Below, piece by piece: positions 9,490-17,735 of a stretch of DNA of 64,000 nucleotides. Under the pieces are notes generated by a model. That model was given only the letters and a program-made list of their open reading frames with translations. It was not told where the DNA came from and did not search any database. Numbering within the stretch: the first letter of the stretch is position 1; every line of letters starts with the position of its first letter. The position numbers and the translations under genes were made by a program. This DNA comes from Cohnella luojiensis (GTDB taxonomy: Bacteria; Bacillota; Bacilli; Paenibacillales; Paenibacillaceae): contig NZ_SOMN01000001.1 of the NCBI RefSeq assembly GCF_004564235.1, positions 310,001 to 374,000 on the forward strand, given 5' to 3'.

Positions 9490-10549
9490 ACCCTTGCCAT
9501 TAAATCGAAGGAACCGCAAGAGTGCCAGTATATTAGCGGTATTAGCTTTAACGGTCGCGATTACGGGATGCAGCATGCTTCCAAGCGAACCCGAAGAAGA
9601 GGATTTTTCGGCCATCGAGCTGCCGAAAATTTCGGAAAAACCGAAATACGACGTGGCAACCAAGACTTTGGAGACGACGGTGCAAGGCTCAGGAAAGATT
9701 ATGTCTACGCAAGAGAAGCAATTATATTTTACTTTAGAAGGCAAAAGGCTTAAAAAACTATACATACAGTCCGGAGATAAAGTCGAAGCGGGACAGACGA
9801 TTGCCGAGCTGGATGTCGACGAAATGAAAAAAACGTTGCGCAACCAAACGCTTGCTTTCAAGAAAACCGAATTGACGATGAAGGAAACGTTACGCAAACG
9901 CGATGAAATGGATCCTATCGAATTCGAGCAGGCGATGCTTACCTTCGAGGAATCTCGCCAGGCGCTCGTAGACGCGCAAGAAGATATCGACAAGGCGGTG
10001 CTAACCGCTCCGTTCTCCGGGACGGTAGTATCGGTGGCGGTGCAAGAAGGCGCCCAGATCAAAGCGTATGACACGATCTCTACTATCGCGAATCCAAGCA
10101 GCTTAATCGTTGCAGCCAGTTTATCCAAGGATGATCTGGAGAAGGTAGCCCTTGGCATGGAAGTTCAGGTCGATATTAACAACGCGGGCCAGGTGAAGGG
10201 CAAGATTAAACAATTCCCGGTCGCAACCGACGATAACCAGAACGGCGGCGGACAAGGCGGGGGATCCGTCGAGAGTCTTAACAATTACTTGTTAATCGAC
10301 GTGAAGGACTTGCCTAAGACTGTTACTAGAGGTACTCCATTGTCCGTAACGGTCATCGTGAATCGCAAGGAGAACGCAGTCGTCATTCCGTTGGCCGCGC
10401 TTCGAAGCATCGGCGCTCGAACTTACGTGCAGGTAATCGAAGCCGACGGCATGAAGCGAGAGGTGGACGTGGAGGTCGGCCAGCAAACCTCTACGGACGC
10501 GGAAATCTTGAATGGATTGACACCGGGACAGAAAGTAGTGGGTCAGTAA
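9449..10549 (+). CDS. Membrane-fusion (periplasmic adaptor type) lipoprotein
   Basis: HlyD/MacA-like adaptor that would link an ABC permease to the outer face of the membrane. The hydrophobic signal ends in AITGC (lipobox, Cys41). A split biotinyl-lipoyl-like domain follows (LYIQSGDKVEAGQTIAELD ... TAPFSGTVVSVAVQEGA), separated by a coiled-coil hairpin (about 125-175), then a beta-barrel. Loop NGGGQGGG is low complexity. The start is unusual: ATG 9449 lies 41 bases inside the ATPase gene, but GGAGG at 9434-9438 is well placed, and no better start exists after the ATPase stop. The signal is therefore longer than usual (alternative ATG at 9455). Confidence 0.88.
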   Translation: MSMKWWTAYSSASEPLPLNRRNRKSASILAVLALTVAITGCSMLPSEPEEEDFSAIELPKISEKPKYDVATKTLETTVQGSGKIMSTQEKQLYFTLEGKRLKKLYIQSGDKVEAGQTIAELDVDEMKKTLRNQTLAFKKTELTMKETLRKRDEMDPIEFEQAMLTFEESRQALVDAQEDIDKAVLTAPFSGTVVSVAVQEGAQIKAYDTISTIANPSSLIVAASLSKDDLEKVALGMEVQVDINNAGQVKGKIKQFPVATDDNQNGGGQGGGSVESLNNYLLIDVKDLPKTVTRGTPLSVTVIVNRKENAVVIPLAALRSIGARTYVQVIEADGMKREVDVEVGQQTSTDAEILNGLTPGQKVVGQ

Positions 10550-10552
10550 TCG

Positions 10553-13441
10553 ATGAACGCACTCATTCGGTTTCTTTTTCGCAAAATGTGGAACACGCGC
10601 TGGATGACGCTAAGTACGCTTGCCGGATTGTTCGTGGCCGTAGCCTTTACGACGAGTATACCGATGTACGCGGACGGAGCGCTTAAGCGAGTCGTTTCCC
10701 AATCGCTGCAGGATAACAGCGACGGCCTTCCTGCGGGCTCGATGTTAATCCGCTACCAATCAACCGACGGCAAGACCGACATGGAAGGCTTTCATAATGT
10801 CGATAAGTATATTCGCGAAGATGTCGCCGCCGATATCGGGTTTCCGGCCGAGGTTGCCCAACGCAGCTTGACGCTGAGAAGCGCGGAGGTATCGCCGGAG
10901 GATCCGAAGAAGGTAGATGCGAGCCGGACCCGTAAGCTAACACTGGCCGCGTTCGGCGGGCTCAAAGAGCAGTCGGAGCTAGCCGGCGGCAAATGGTTCG
11001 CCGACCGCGCGGAGTCCGACGGAACGCTGCAAGCGGTAATGATGGAAGAAGCGATGTTTCGCAATGATCTTCATGTGGGCGACGTGCTGCTTTATCCGAT
11101 ATCCGGTGGTTTGGATTTAACCCTTCGGGTTCAGATCGTCGGATCCTTCAAGGCTACCGACGAGAGCAGTCCTTATTGGTATCAAGGCTTCGAAGGTCTC
11201 ATGAACAATCTGTACATCGCGGAGCCTGCTTTTCTGGAGGATCTGGCCGGGGAATTGAAAATTCCGATTCAGTTGGCGGGTTGGTATACCGCTTTCGATC
11301 TAAGGGAGATCAAGACCAGTCAGCTTGCTCCTCTATCGAGCAAACTCAACCGCGTGGATATCGAAGCGTACAAGAGGCTGAAGGACACGCATTTGGAGCT
11401 TAGCTTCGCCGAGATGCTGAGCGACTTCCGTCGCCAGAGCATTCAGCTCCAAACGCTGCTCTTCACACTGGCTGCTCCGATGATCGCCATGGTATTCTAC
11501 TTCATTACAATGAACACGCAGCAGGCGCTCGAGAAGCAACGCTCCGATATCGCGGTGCTCCGAAGCCGCGGGGCGAGCACTAGGCAAGTATTCATGCTCT
11601 TTCTGCTTGAGAGCATCTTGCTAGGCATTGTTGCCTTGCTCATCGGCCCTTTCTTCGGTTGGTTCATGGCCAAGAGTATCGGTTCGGCAAGCGGTTTTCT
11701 CGAATTCGTGGATCGCAAGGCCATTCCGGTCGGCTTCTCGACGGATGGCGTTCTAGCCGGAGTAGCCGCAGTTGTCGTCGCGATCGGCGCAACGGTCATC
11801 CCGGCGCTTGTATTTACCCGAACGTCGATCGTCGATTACAAGCGGCAGATGGCTCGCGGAGATCGCCAGCCCTTCTGGCAGAAATGGTTCTTGGACGTCG
11901 TTCTGCTCGGAGTTGCGGGTTACGGTTGGTATATGTTCAACGAGCGGCAGATGGTTTCGTTCAAGACGGGCATGACGACCGACCAATTGAACGTTCAGCC
12001 TTTCCTGTTCTTCGTCCCCGCGCTGAGCATTTTCGCCGCTGGGCTCGTGTTCCTAAGGTTGTTCCCGCTTCTCTTGAAGCTGTTTAATCTCATATGGAAA
12101 AGAATTTTGCCGGTTCCTTTTTATCTGACGCTTACCCAGCTATCCCGTTCATCGAAGTCGTATTATCCGTTAATGATTTTGCTCATTCTGACGCTCGGCC
12201 TCGGAGTATACAATTCATCCGCCGCTCGAACGATCGGATTGAATTCGGAAGAGCGAATCATGTACAAATACGGCACCGACGTCATCGTGAAGACGGTATG
12301 GGAAGGCCAAGCCGAATTCAAGCCGCCGACTCAGTCGCAAGGAGGCGGAGGTTCCGGTGGTGGCTCGGGCGGAGGTTCGGGTGGAGGTAGCGGTGGCGGT
12401 GGCAGCGGCGGCGGGCAAGGCTCGAGTCCGACGCCGACGAAGATTAACTACAATGAACCGCCATTCGAAGTATTCCGCACCTTGCCAGGCGTTGAGCATG
12501 CGGCTCGGGTACTGCAAACGAAGAGCAGCTTGACGATTTCGGGTAAGACGGCAGGACAGGCGACGATCATGGGGATCGACAACGTCGATTTTGCCCGCGT
12601 CGGCTGGTTGCGCAAGGATATGTACGAGATCAATCCGTATAAGTACTTGGCTTGGATGGGGCAAGTTCCGGAAGGCGCGTTCATCTCCTCCAACGTAGCG
12701 AAGAAATTCGACCTGAAGCGCGGAGATACGGTTGAGACCATTATCCAAGAGCAGAGGGTGCAATTCATCATTCTAGACATCCTGTCTTACTGGCCTAGTC
12801 AATACCCGGATCAAACGCCTTTCTTGATCGCGAACTTGGATTACATCTATGATCTGGTACCTAAAATTCCTTACGATGTTTGGTTGAAGATGGAGCCCGG
12901 CGCGAAAACCGCGCCGATCATTCCTCTGCTGCAAAGCAAGGGAATCGAGCTGGCAGCCATTAACGATATGAGAAGCGAACTCGTCACGCAGAGCAAGCAC
13001 CCCGCAAGGGGAGGCGTCTTCGGCATCCTGAGCCTTGGCTTCTTGGTTACGATCATTGTATCCTTGTCGGGATACATCCTGTTCTGGTTCTTTAACCTCT
13101 CGCGAAGGGTCGTGCAGATCGGAATTCTGCGGGCAATGGGATTATCGCGCAAGCAGTTGACCGGAATGCTCTTATTGGAGCAGATTTTCACGGCGGGGTT
13201 ATCGATCGGTCTCGGAATCGGGATCGGGAAGCTTACGAGCATCCTGTTCCTTCCTTTCCTGCAGACCACGGACAACTCGGCGAATCAGGTTCCGCCGTTC
13301 CGGGTTGTATTCGAGGCAAGCGATACGATGAGGCTATACGTTGTCGTTGCGGTTATGATGAGTATCGGCGTCGCGCTTCTTATTACTCATATAAGGCGTT
13401 TGAAGGTTCATCAGGCCGTGAAACTGGGAGAGGAGCGATAA
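10553..13441 (+). CDS. Large FtsX-like ABC permease with Gly-Ser linker
   Basis: 962-residue membrane permease, about twice the size of MacB-type permeases. Visible order: N-terminal helix (about 13-33), large extracytoplasmic domain, three helices of a first FtsX-like unit (about 305-425), further helices (about 440-560), a second outside domain, and a C-terminal FtsX-like unit (about 830-955, with LRAMGLSRKQL). The duplication resembles LolC/SalY-type tandem permeases. Residues about 597-622 are an almost pure Gly/Ser spacer (GGGS repeats) followed by SSPTPT, within the second outside domain. It starts 3 bases after the adaptor stop. Confidence 0.88.
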   Translation: MNALIRFLFRKMWNTRWMTLSTLAGLFVAVAFTTSIPMYADGALKRVVSQSLQDNSDGLPAGSMLIRYQSTDGKTDMEGFHNVDKYIREDVAADIGFPAEVAQRSLTLRSAEVSPEDPKKVDASRTRKLTLAAFGGLKEQSELAGGKWFADRAESDGTLQAVMMEEAMFRNDLHVGDVLLYPISGGLDLTLRVQIVGSFKATDESSPYWYQGFEGLMNNLYIAEPAFLEDLAGELKIPIQLAGWYTAFDLREIKTSQLAPLSSKLNRVDIEAYKRLKDTHLELSFAEMLSDFRRQSIQLQTLLFTLAAPMIAMVFYFITMNTQQALEKQRSDIAVLRSRGASTRQVFMLFLLESILLGIVALLIGPFFGWFMAKSIGSASGFLEFVDRKAIPVGFSTDGVLAGVAAVVVAIGATVIPALVFTRTSIVDYKRQMARGDRQPFWQKWFLDVVLLGVAGYGWYMFNERQMVSFKTGMTTDQLNVQPFLFFVPALSIFAAGLVFLRLFPLLLKLFNLIWKRILPVPFYLTLTQLSRSSKSYYPLMILLILTLGLGVYNSSAARTIGLNSEERIMYKYGTDVIVKTVWEGQAEFKPPTQSQGGGGSGGGSGGGSGGGSGGGGSGGGQGSSPTPTKINYNEPPFEVFRTLPGVEHAARVLQTKSSLTISGKTAGQATIMGIDNVDFARVGWLRKDMYEINPYKYLAWMGQVPEGAFISSNVAKKFDLKRGDTVETIIQEQRVQFIILDILSYWPSQYPDQTPFLIANLDYIYDLVPKIPYDVWLKMEPGAKTAPIIPLLQSKGIELAAINDMRSELVTQSKHPARGGVFGILSLGFLVTIIVSLSGYILFWFFNLSRRVVQIGILRAMGLSRKQLTGMLLLEQIFTAGLSIGLGIGIGKLTSILFLPFLQTTDNSANQVPPFRVVFEASDTMRLYVVVAVMMSIGVALLITHIRRLKVHQAVKLGEER

Positions 13442-13444
13442 TCC

Positions 13445-14335
13445 ATGATCCATTGCGAAGGTCTCGTCAAGATTTACAAAGCCGATGACTTGGAAGTCGT
13501 TGCTCTTCAGGGACTTAATTTGTCCGTCAAGCCCGGAGAAATGATGGCTATTATCGGCAACAGCGGAAGCGGGAAGTCGACTCTCCTGAACATATTGGGA
13601 GGGCTCGATCGCCCGTCCGCGGGCCAGGTTCAAGTCGGTCCTTGGAATCTGCTCAAGGTAGACGATGAGGATCTGGTGAAATACAAACGCGATACCGTCG
13701 GGTTCATCTGGCAGAACAACGCCCGCAACCTGCTTCCATTCCTGTCCGCGCTCGAGAACGTCGAGATGCCGATGGTGTTCTCCGGGAAACTGGACCGTGC
13801 CTACGCGATGCAATTGCTGGAATGGGTCGGGTTAAAAGATCGCATGCACAACAAGCTTCAGCAGCTCTCGGGGGGCGAACAGCAACGGGTCGCTATTGCG
13901 ATCTCGCTGGCCAACAAGCCGCAGCTTCTGCTGGCGGACGAACCGACTGGCTCCGTCGACTCTCGCACGTCGGATGTCATCATGGATATTTTCCGCAGGT
14001 TTAACCGGGAATTGGGGCTTACGATCGTGATCGTTACGCATGACTTGTCGCTTGCCGGCAAGGTAGACCGGGTAGTCGCGATCCGCGATGGGTTGACGAG
14101 TACCGAGTTTATCAAGCGCAATCCTAATCTCGATCTATCGCTGCCTTTATCGGCTGGTCAGTCCTCCGAGGAGATTCACGAAGCCTATATCGTCGTGGAT
14201 AGAGTTGGCCGGTTGCAGATTCCGAAGGAATACCTGCAGGCGTTAGCGATCGGCGATAAAGCAACCATGGAATTCGACGGCGACAAGATCGTCATTACCA
14301 AACCGAAATCATTAGAGGGGGATCAACCCGCATGA
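13445..14335 (+). CDS. ABC transporter ATPase with C-terminal AbrB/SpoVT-like domain
   Basis: Second ATPase of the cluster. Walker A GNSGSGKST at 38-46, signature LSGGEQQRVAIAI at 141-153, Walker B LLLADEPTGSVDS at 161-173, H-loop VTHD. The core ends near residue 225. Residues about 247-288 read YIVVDRVGRLQIPKEYL then LAIGDKATMEF and DKIVITK, the pattern of a swapped-hairpin AbrB/MazE/SpoVT DNA-binding domain (D-x-x-GR-x-x-IP-x-E-x-x-x-x-L-x-I). This is my motif reading, not a search result. The ATG follows GGGAGAGGAGCG; the stop overlaps the next start by 4 bases. Confidence 0.88.
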   Translation: MIHCEGLVKIYKADDLEVVALQGLNLSVKPGEMMAIIGNSGSGKSTLLNILGGLDRPSAGQVQVGPWNLLKVDDEDLVKYKRDTVGFIWQNNARNLLPFLSALENVEMPMVFSGKLDRAYAMQLLEWVGLKDRMHNKLQQLSGGEQQRVAIAISLANKPQLLLADEPTGSVDSRTSDVIMDIFRRFNRELGLTIVIVTHDLSLAGKVDRVVAIRDGLTSTEFIKRNPNLDLSLPLSAGQSSEEIHEAYIVVDRVGRLQIPKEYLQALAIGDKATMEFDGDKIVITKPKSLEGDQPA

Positions 14336-15885
14336 ACAAGAAAACAAATCGCGTACGCAAGTGGATCATGACAGGTCTTACATTGTCTTTATTGGTTCCT
14401 ACATTGGCAGCCTGTAATACCAGCAAGAATGAAGAAGCCGATAGCGTGCGCACGCTCCGCATCGGAACGATGTACGGAAGCAAGCAGGATGAGTCCTGGT
14501 TCCGCCAACAGTTCACCGACATGTTCGAATTCACCCATTCGAATATCGAGATCGAGGTCGTGCCGGCGATCGATTACTCCGAAATGCAATTCGGAGACCA
14601 ATCGAAGGAACAAGAGCAACCCGACCCGCTTGAGAAAGTGAAAGCAATCATGACCGGGACCAATCCCGTGGACGTTATGATCATTAACGATCTAAGCTTG
14701 CTGGGAACGCTGGTTAACGAAAATTTGCTCAAGCAGTTGGACCCAATGCTCAAGGAAGATGAAATCGACGTGAACGAATTCGTCCCGACGGTCATCGAAG
14801 GGATCAAGGACCAAGGAAACGGCTTCCTCTATGGCCTGACGCCAATGTTTTCTCCTTCCGCGCTTTATTACAATAAAAAGCTGTTCACCAATAAGGGAGT
14901 AGAGTTTCCGACGGACGGCATGAGTTGGGATCAAGTATTTAACCTGGCCAAACGGTTGAAATCGGGCAGCGGCAAGGATGCCGTGTTCGGATTCTCCTTT
15001 AACCAATGGGGCGCGGGCGATAATTACTGGGACGTTCAGAACTTTGCCGCTCCGCTTCAATTAAGAATGTACGACGAGAAAGCGGAAACGATGACCGTCA
15101 ATACCCCGCAATGGGAAGCGGTTTGGAAGAAGGCAACAGACCTGTACAAGGACCATGTGACTCCTCATCAGGAAGATATGCAGTACGATCAACCGACGGA
15201 TGGCAAAGGGTTTTATAATCCTTATCAAGGTCAATTGTTCATGAACGGAAGAGTCGCCATGACGATCGGGGATTATGGCCTGATCACGCAAATCCAGCAA
15301 TTGAATGACAACAGCGAGAAGATGAAGATGGAGAAATTGGATTGGGACGTGGTTACGATGCCCTTTCACGTCGGCAAAGAAGGAATTGGCGGTAACATCT
15401 ACTTGAACCAGCTTGCCGGAATCAACGCGAAAGCGGCGAACTCCGATGATGCTTGGGAGTTCGTGAAGTTCATGAACGGCAAGGAATGGGCGAAGCTGAA
15501 AGCCCGCAGCACTTACGAAATGTCCGCGCGCAAGGAGTATATCAAGCCGCGTGACGGAATGGCTTACAACGTCGAAGCCTTCACGAAGATGAAACCTGCT
15601 CCGCAATTGAATTCCTCGCTGAAGGATCAGGCATTGCTTCGCGAGAAGCCGAACCTTAACATGGTTTCCGAGCTTGGAACGAGAGCTTACTCCGAGGTCA
15701 TCCAAGGGAAGAAATCGGTTAAGGAGGCTCTTGCGGAATGGGAAACGAAAGGGAACGACCTGTTGCAGAAGATCAAGACGAACCCGAAAGGCCCGATTGA
15801 AGGGATCTTCGACGACGTATATGGCGGCGATGGCGTAGTAAGGCCGTTGAAGGAAGCCTTGATGGAAGCGTCAGGAGAAGGTTAA
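14332..15885 (+). CDS. Extracellular solute-binding lipoprotein, family 1
   Basis: 517-residue lipoprotein; lipobox LAAC with Cys28. Family 1 binding-protein features: RTLRIGTMYGS at the mature N-terminus, LLKQLDPMLKEDEIDVNEF, GFLYGLTPMFSPSALYYNKK, FMNGRVAMTIGDYG and LAGINAKAANSDDAWEF. Such proteins normally serve sugar importers with two small permeases; here it is translationally coupled (ATGA) to an exporter-type cluster and no sugar permease is nearby. It could act as a sensor or a substrate-capturing subunit. Followed by a terminator. Confidence 0.9.
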   Translation: MNKKTNRVRKWIMTGLTLSLLVPTLAACNTSKNEEADSVRTLRIGTMYGSKQDESWFRQQFTDMFEFTHSNIEIEVVPAIDYSEMQFGDQSKEQEQPDPLEKVKAIMTGTNPVDVMIINDLSLLGTLVNENLLKQLDPMLKEDEIDVNEFVPTVIEGIKDQGNGFLYGLTPMFSPSALYYNKKLFTNKGVEFPTDGMSWDQVFNLAKRLKSGSGKDAVFGFSFNQWGAGDNYWDVQNFAAPLQLRMYDEKAETMTVNTPQWEAVWKKATDLYKDHVTPHQEDMQYDQPTDGKGFYNPYQGQLFMNGRVAMTIGDYGLITQIQQLNDNSEKMKMEKLDWDVVTMPFHVGKEGIGGNIYLNQLAGINAKAANSDDAWEFVKFMNGKEWAKLKARSTYEMSARKEYIKPRDGMAYNVEAFTKMKPAPQLNSSLKDQALLREKPNLNMVSELGTRAYSEVIQGKKSVKEALAEWETKGNDLLQKIKTNPKGPIEGIFDDVYGGDGVVRPLKEALMEASGEG

Positions 15886-15906
15886 TAAATAAGCCATAAA
15901 ATCGAA

Positions 15907-15943
15907 AGCGATCCACTCCTTAGAGGGTGGGTCGCTATTTTTG
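15907..15943 (+). terminator. Terminator of the ABC cluster
   Basis: AGCGATCCACTCC pairs with GGGTGGGTCGCT, followed by ATTTTTG. Confidence 0.85.
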
Positions 15944-16031
15944 TTAAATATCGGGGAGAGATGAAGATTCAAAACCTTAAAAGCCGCACATGCTATAGTC
16001 ATCCTAAATTCTACATTACGGAGGAAACGAG

Positions 16032-16196
16032 ATGAAATGGGTTTATTGGTCAAGGCTATACGATAGTAAATTCCAGGCCGGATGTTTGGTTCAGCGCATG
16101 GAGCATGACAGCTGGGTATTCGGGGTCGAAGTACCGCAGGAGATCGAGGTATTCCGGTCGCGAAAAGGGAAGTACGGGGTTCGCTATTTGCCTTGA
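16032..16196 (+). CDS. Small hypothetical protein, 54 residues
   Basis: Starts MKWVYWSRLY and ends YGVRYLP. It has an excellent ribosome binding site (ACGGAGGAAACGAG before ATG). Aromatic- and charge-rich, no signal or membrane segment. I do not recognise it. It stands alone between the ABC cluster terminator and the YycC-like gene. Confidence 0.65.
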   Translation: MKWVYWSRLYDSKFQAGCLVQRMEHDSWVFGVEVPQEIEVFRSRKGKYGVRYLP

Positions 16197-16272
16197 TCAC
16201 TCTTAGTATTGGCAACTCATGACTCCTGTGCTAAGCTGAGTCCTAGGTTATCTTGGGATGGAGGAATCAGAA

Positions 16273-16458
16273 ATGCGCAGAATGCCGCTATCGGCAGACA
16301 CGGCCGTAAAGCTTGCCGAATATATGACGGTGCCTTTGGAGCATCTGATGCATATGCCGCAACATATTTTACTCCAGAAGCTTGCGGAGATGGCGAAGTC
16401 GCAGGCAGAGGAACCGAGCAAGGAAACGGGAATGGCAACGGAGGAAAAGAACGAATAA
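16273..16458 (+). CDS. YycC-like small protein
   Basis: 61 residues starting MRRMPLSADTAVKLAEYM, with LEHLMHMPQHILLQKL, which matches the YycC-like family of Bacillales as I remember it (Pro-x-Ser-x-x-Thr-Ala then HMPQHIL). Function unknown. The start at 16273 is chosen because GGAGG lies at 16260-16264; the ATG at 16258 overlaps that site. The acidic tail is variable. It lies just upstream of the tRNA promoter. Confidence 0.75.
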   Translation: MRRMPLSADTAVKLAEYMTVPLEHLMHMPQHILLQKLAEMAKSQAEEPSKETGMATEEKNE

Positions 16459-16463
16459 AGTTC

Positions 16464-16493
16464 TTGACGTATAGGTGCTGAATGTAGTATATT
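16464..16493 (+). promoter_or_regulatory. Probable promoter of the tRNA cluster
   Basis: TTGACG, 18-base spacer, TATATT. It lies 39 bases before the first tRNA. ATTATTAC and GTAATAAT (about 16492-16526) flank the start region as an inverted repeat. Confidence 0.6.
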
Positions 16494-16531
16494 ATTACTT
16501 GTCGCCAATAAACGTGACGTAATAATAATGA

Positions 16532-16608
<77 letters not shown>

Positions 16609-16631
16609 ACCTTTTCTCTGGACCGAGACGG

Positions 16632-16708
16632 GGGCCTTTAGCTCAGTTGGTTAGAGCGGTCGGCTCATAACCGATTGGTCGGGGGTTCGAGTCCCTCAAG
16701 GCCCACCA
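16632..16708 (+). tRNA. tRNA with CAT anticodon, probably tRNA-Ile2 (lysidine)
   Basis: 77 bases with CCA; acceptor GGGCCTT / AAGGCCC. The anticodon CAT is the same as in the neighbour, but the body (CCTTTAGCTCAGTTGGTTAGAGC, CGGCTCATAACCG) resembles the tRNA-Ile2 of Bacillus more than elongator tRNA-Met. If so, TilS converts C34 to lysidine so it reads AUA. Confidence 0.85.
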
Positions 16709-16778
16709 AGTGAAATTACGCGGCAAGATGATCTTATATCTAACTTATGAACATGTTCTAACCGACATCGTTCCGTAT

Positions 16779-16867
16779 GCCGGGATGGCGGAATTGGCAG
16801 ACGCACAGGACTTAAAATCCTGCGGTAGGTGACTACCGTACCGGTTCGACCCCGGTTCTCGGCACCA
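16779..16867 (+). tRNA. tRNA-Leu (TAA)
   Basis: 89 bases with long variable arm (GGTAGGTGACTACC) and CCA. Anticodon loop CTTAAAA, anticodon TAA. Acceptor GCCGGGA / TCTCGGC. Confidence 0.95.
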
Positions 16868-16890
16868 CTACATAATTAATGATCATGACA

Positions 16891-16920
16891 AGAAGTTCCT
16901 CAACCCGAGGAACTTCTTTT
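16891..16920 (+). terminator. Terminator of the tRNA cluster
   Basis: AGAAGTTCCTC, 5-base loop, GAGGAACTTCT then TTT. A TATAAT box at 16923-16928, just behind it, may be the -10 of ung. Confidence 0.85.
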
Positions 16921-16953
16921 GCTATAATAAGGGACGATGGGGAGAGTGGGTGC

Positions 16954-17658
16954 ATGGGAAAGGAGAAATTAGCGGTGCTGCAAAACGATTGGGGACTTCT
17001 GTTGCAAGAAGAATGGGACAAGCCATACTATAGAAAGCTCATGGAGCGGGTGGAAGAGCAATACCTGGAGGGAGCTGTGTACCCTCCGCGGTCAGATGTC
17101 TATCGCGCGCTGGAGCTTACGCCGTTCGAGAGAGTTAAGGTCGTCATCTTGGGGCAGGATCCTTATCACGGTCCGGAGCAGGCCCATGGGTTAAGCTTCT
17201 CGGTGTTGCCTGGCGTCAAATTGCCGCCTTCTCTAAGGAATATTTATAAGGAGCTCCAGGACGATATCGGTTGTCCGATCCCTGATCATGGCTTCCTGGA
17301 ACATTGGGCGAAACAGGGCGTGCTTCTGTTGAACGCCGTTCTGACGGTGCGGGAAAGCCTGCCTAATTCACATCGCAAGCTGGGATGGGAGACGTTCACG
17401 GACAAGATCATCAGCCTGCTGAACGAGCGGGAGACGCCGATTGCTTTCGTATTATGGGGGAAACAAGCCCAGGACAAGGGACGTTATATCGATGAATCAA
17501 AGCATTTCGTGCTGAACTCGGTGCATCCGAGTCCTTTATCCGCATACGGTGGGTTTTGGGGAAGCAAGCCTTTCTCGCTGTGTAATGCTTTCCTGAAAGA
17601 GAATGGCATCGAAGAAATCGATTGGAGGCTCCCCGAACGAATTGAACATATAGACTAA
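16954..17658 (+). CDS. ung: Uracil-DNA glycosylase, family 1
   Basis: Removes uracil from DNA, starting base excision repair. Catalytic motif GQDPYH at residues 67-72 (Asp69) and the minor-groove loop HPSPLSA near 193; 234 residues, normal length. I start at ATG 16954 after GGGGAGAGTGGG; a longer frame to 16879 would run through the tRNA terminator. Convergent with the next gene across a shared terminator. Confidence 0.96.
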   Translation: MGKEKLAVLQNDWGLLLQEEWDKPYYRKLMERVEEQYLEGAVYPPRSDVYRALELTPFERVKVVILGQDPYHGPEQAHGLSFSVLPGVKLPPSLRNIYKELQDDIGCPIPDHGFLEHWAKQGVLLLNAVLTVRESLPNSHRKLGWETFTDKIISLLNERETPIAFVLWGKQAQDKGRYIDESKHFVLNSVHPSPLSAYGGFWGSKPFSLCNAFLKENGIEEIDWRLPERIEHID

Positions 17659-17671
17659 TCGATCTTTACGA

Positions 17672-17718
17672 ACAAAACGGATGGATCTCGATTTTCGAGA
17701 TCCATCCGTTTTGTTTTG
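17672..17718. terminator. Bidirectional terminator
   Basis: ACAAAACGGATGGATCTCGA and its complement form a 20-base perfect stem with a loop of three T; T-rich on both sides. Shared by ung and the convergent secreted protein gene. Confidence 0.9.
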
Positions 17719-17735
17719 TAAACAGGTATTGTAGA

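Noticed and set aside
16751-16760. GAACATGTTC palindrome as an SOS box
   Set aside because: Only 2 bases between the arms; LexA boxes need 4. It sits between tRNA genes without a promoter.
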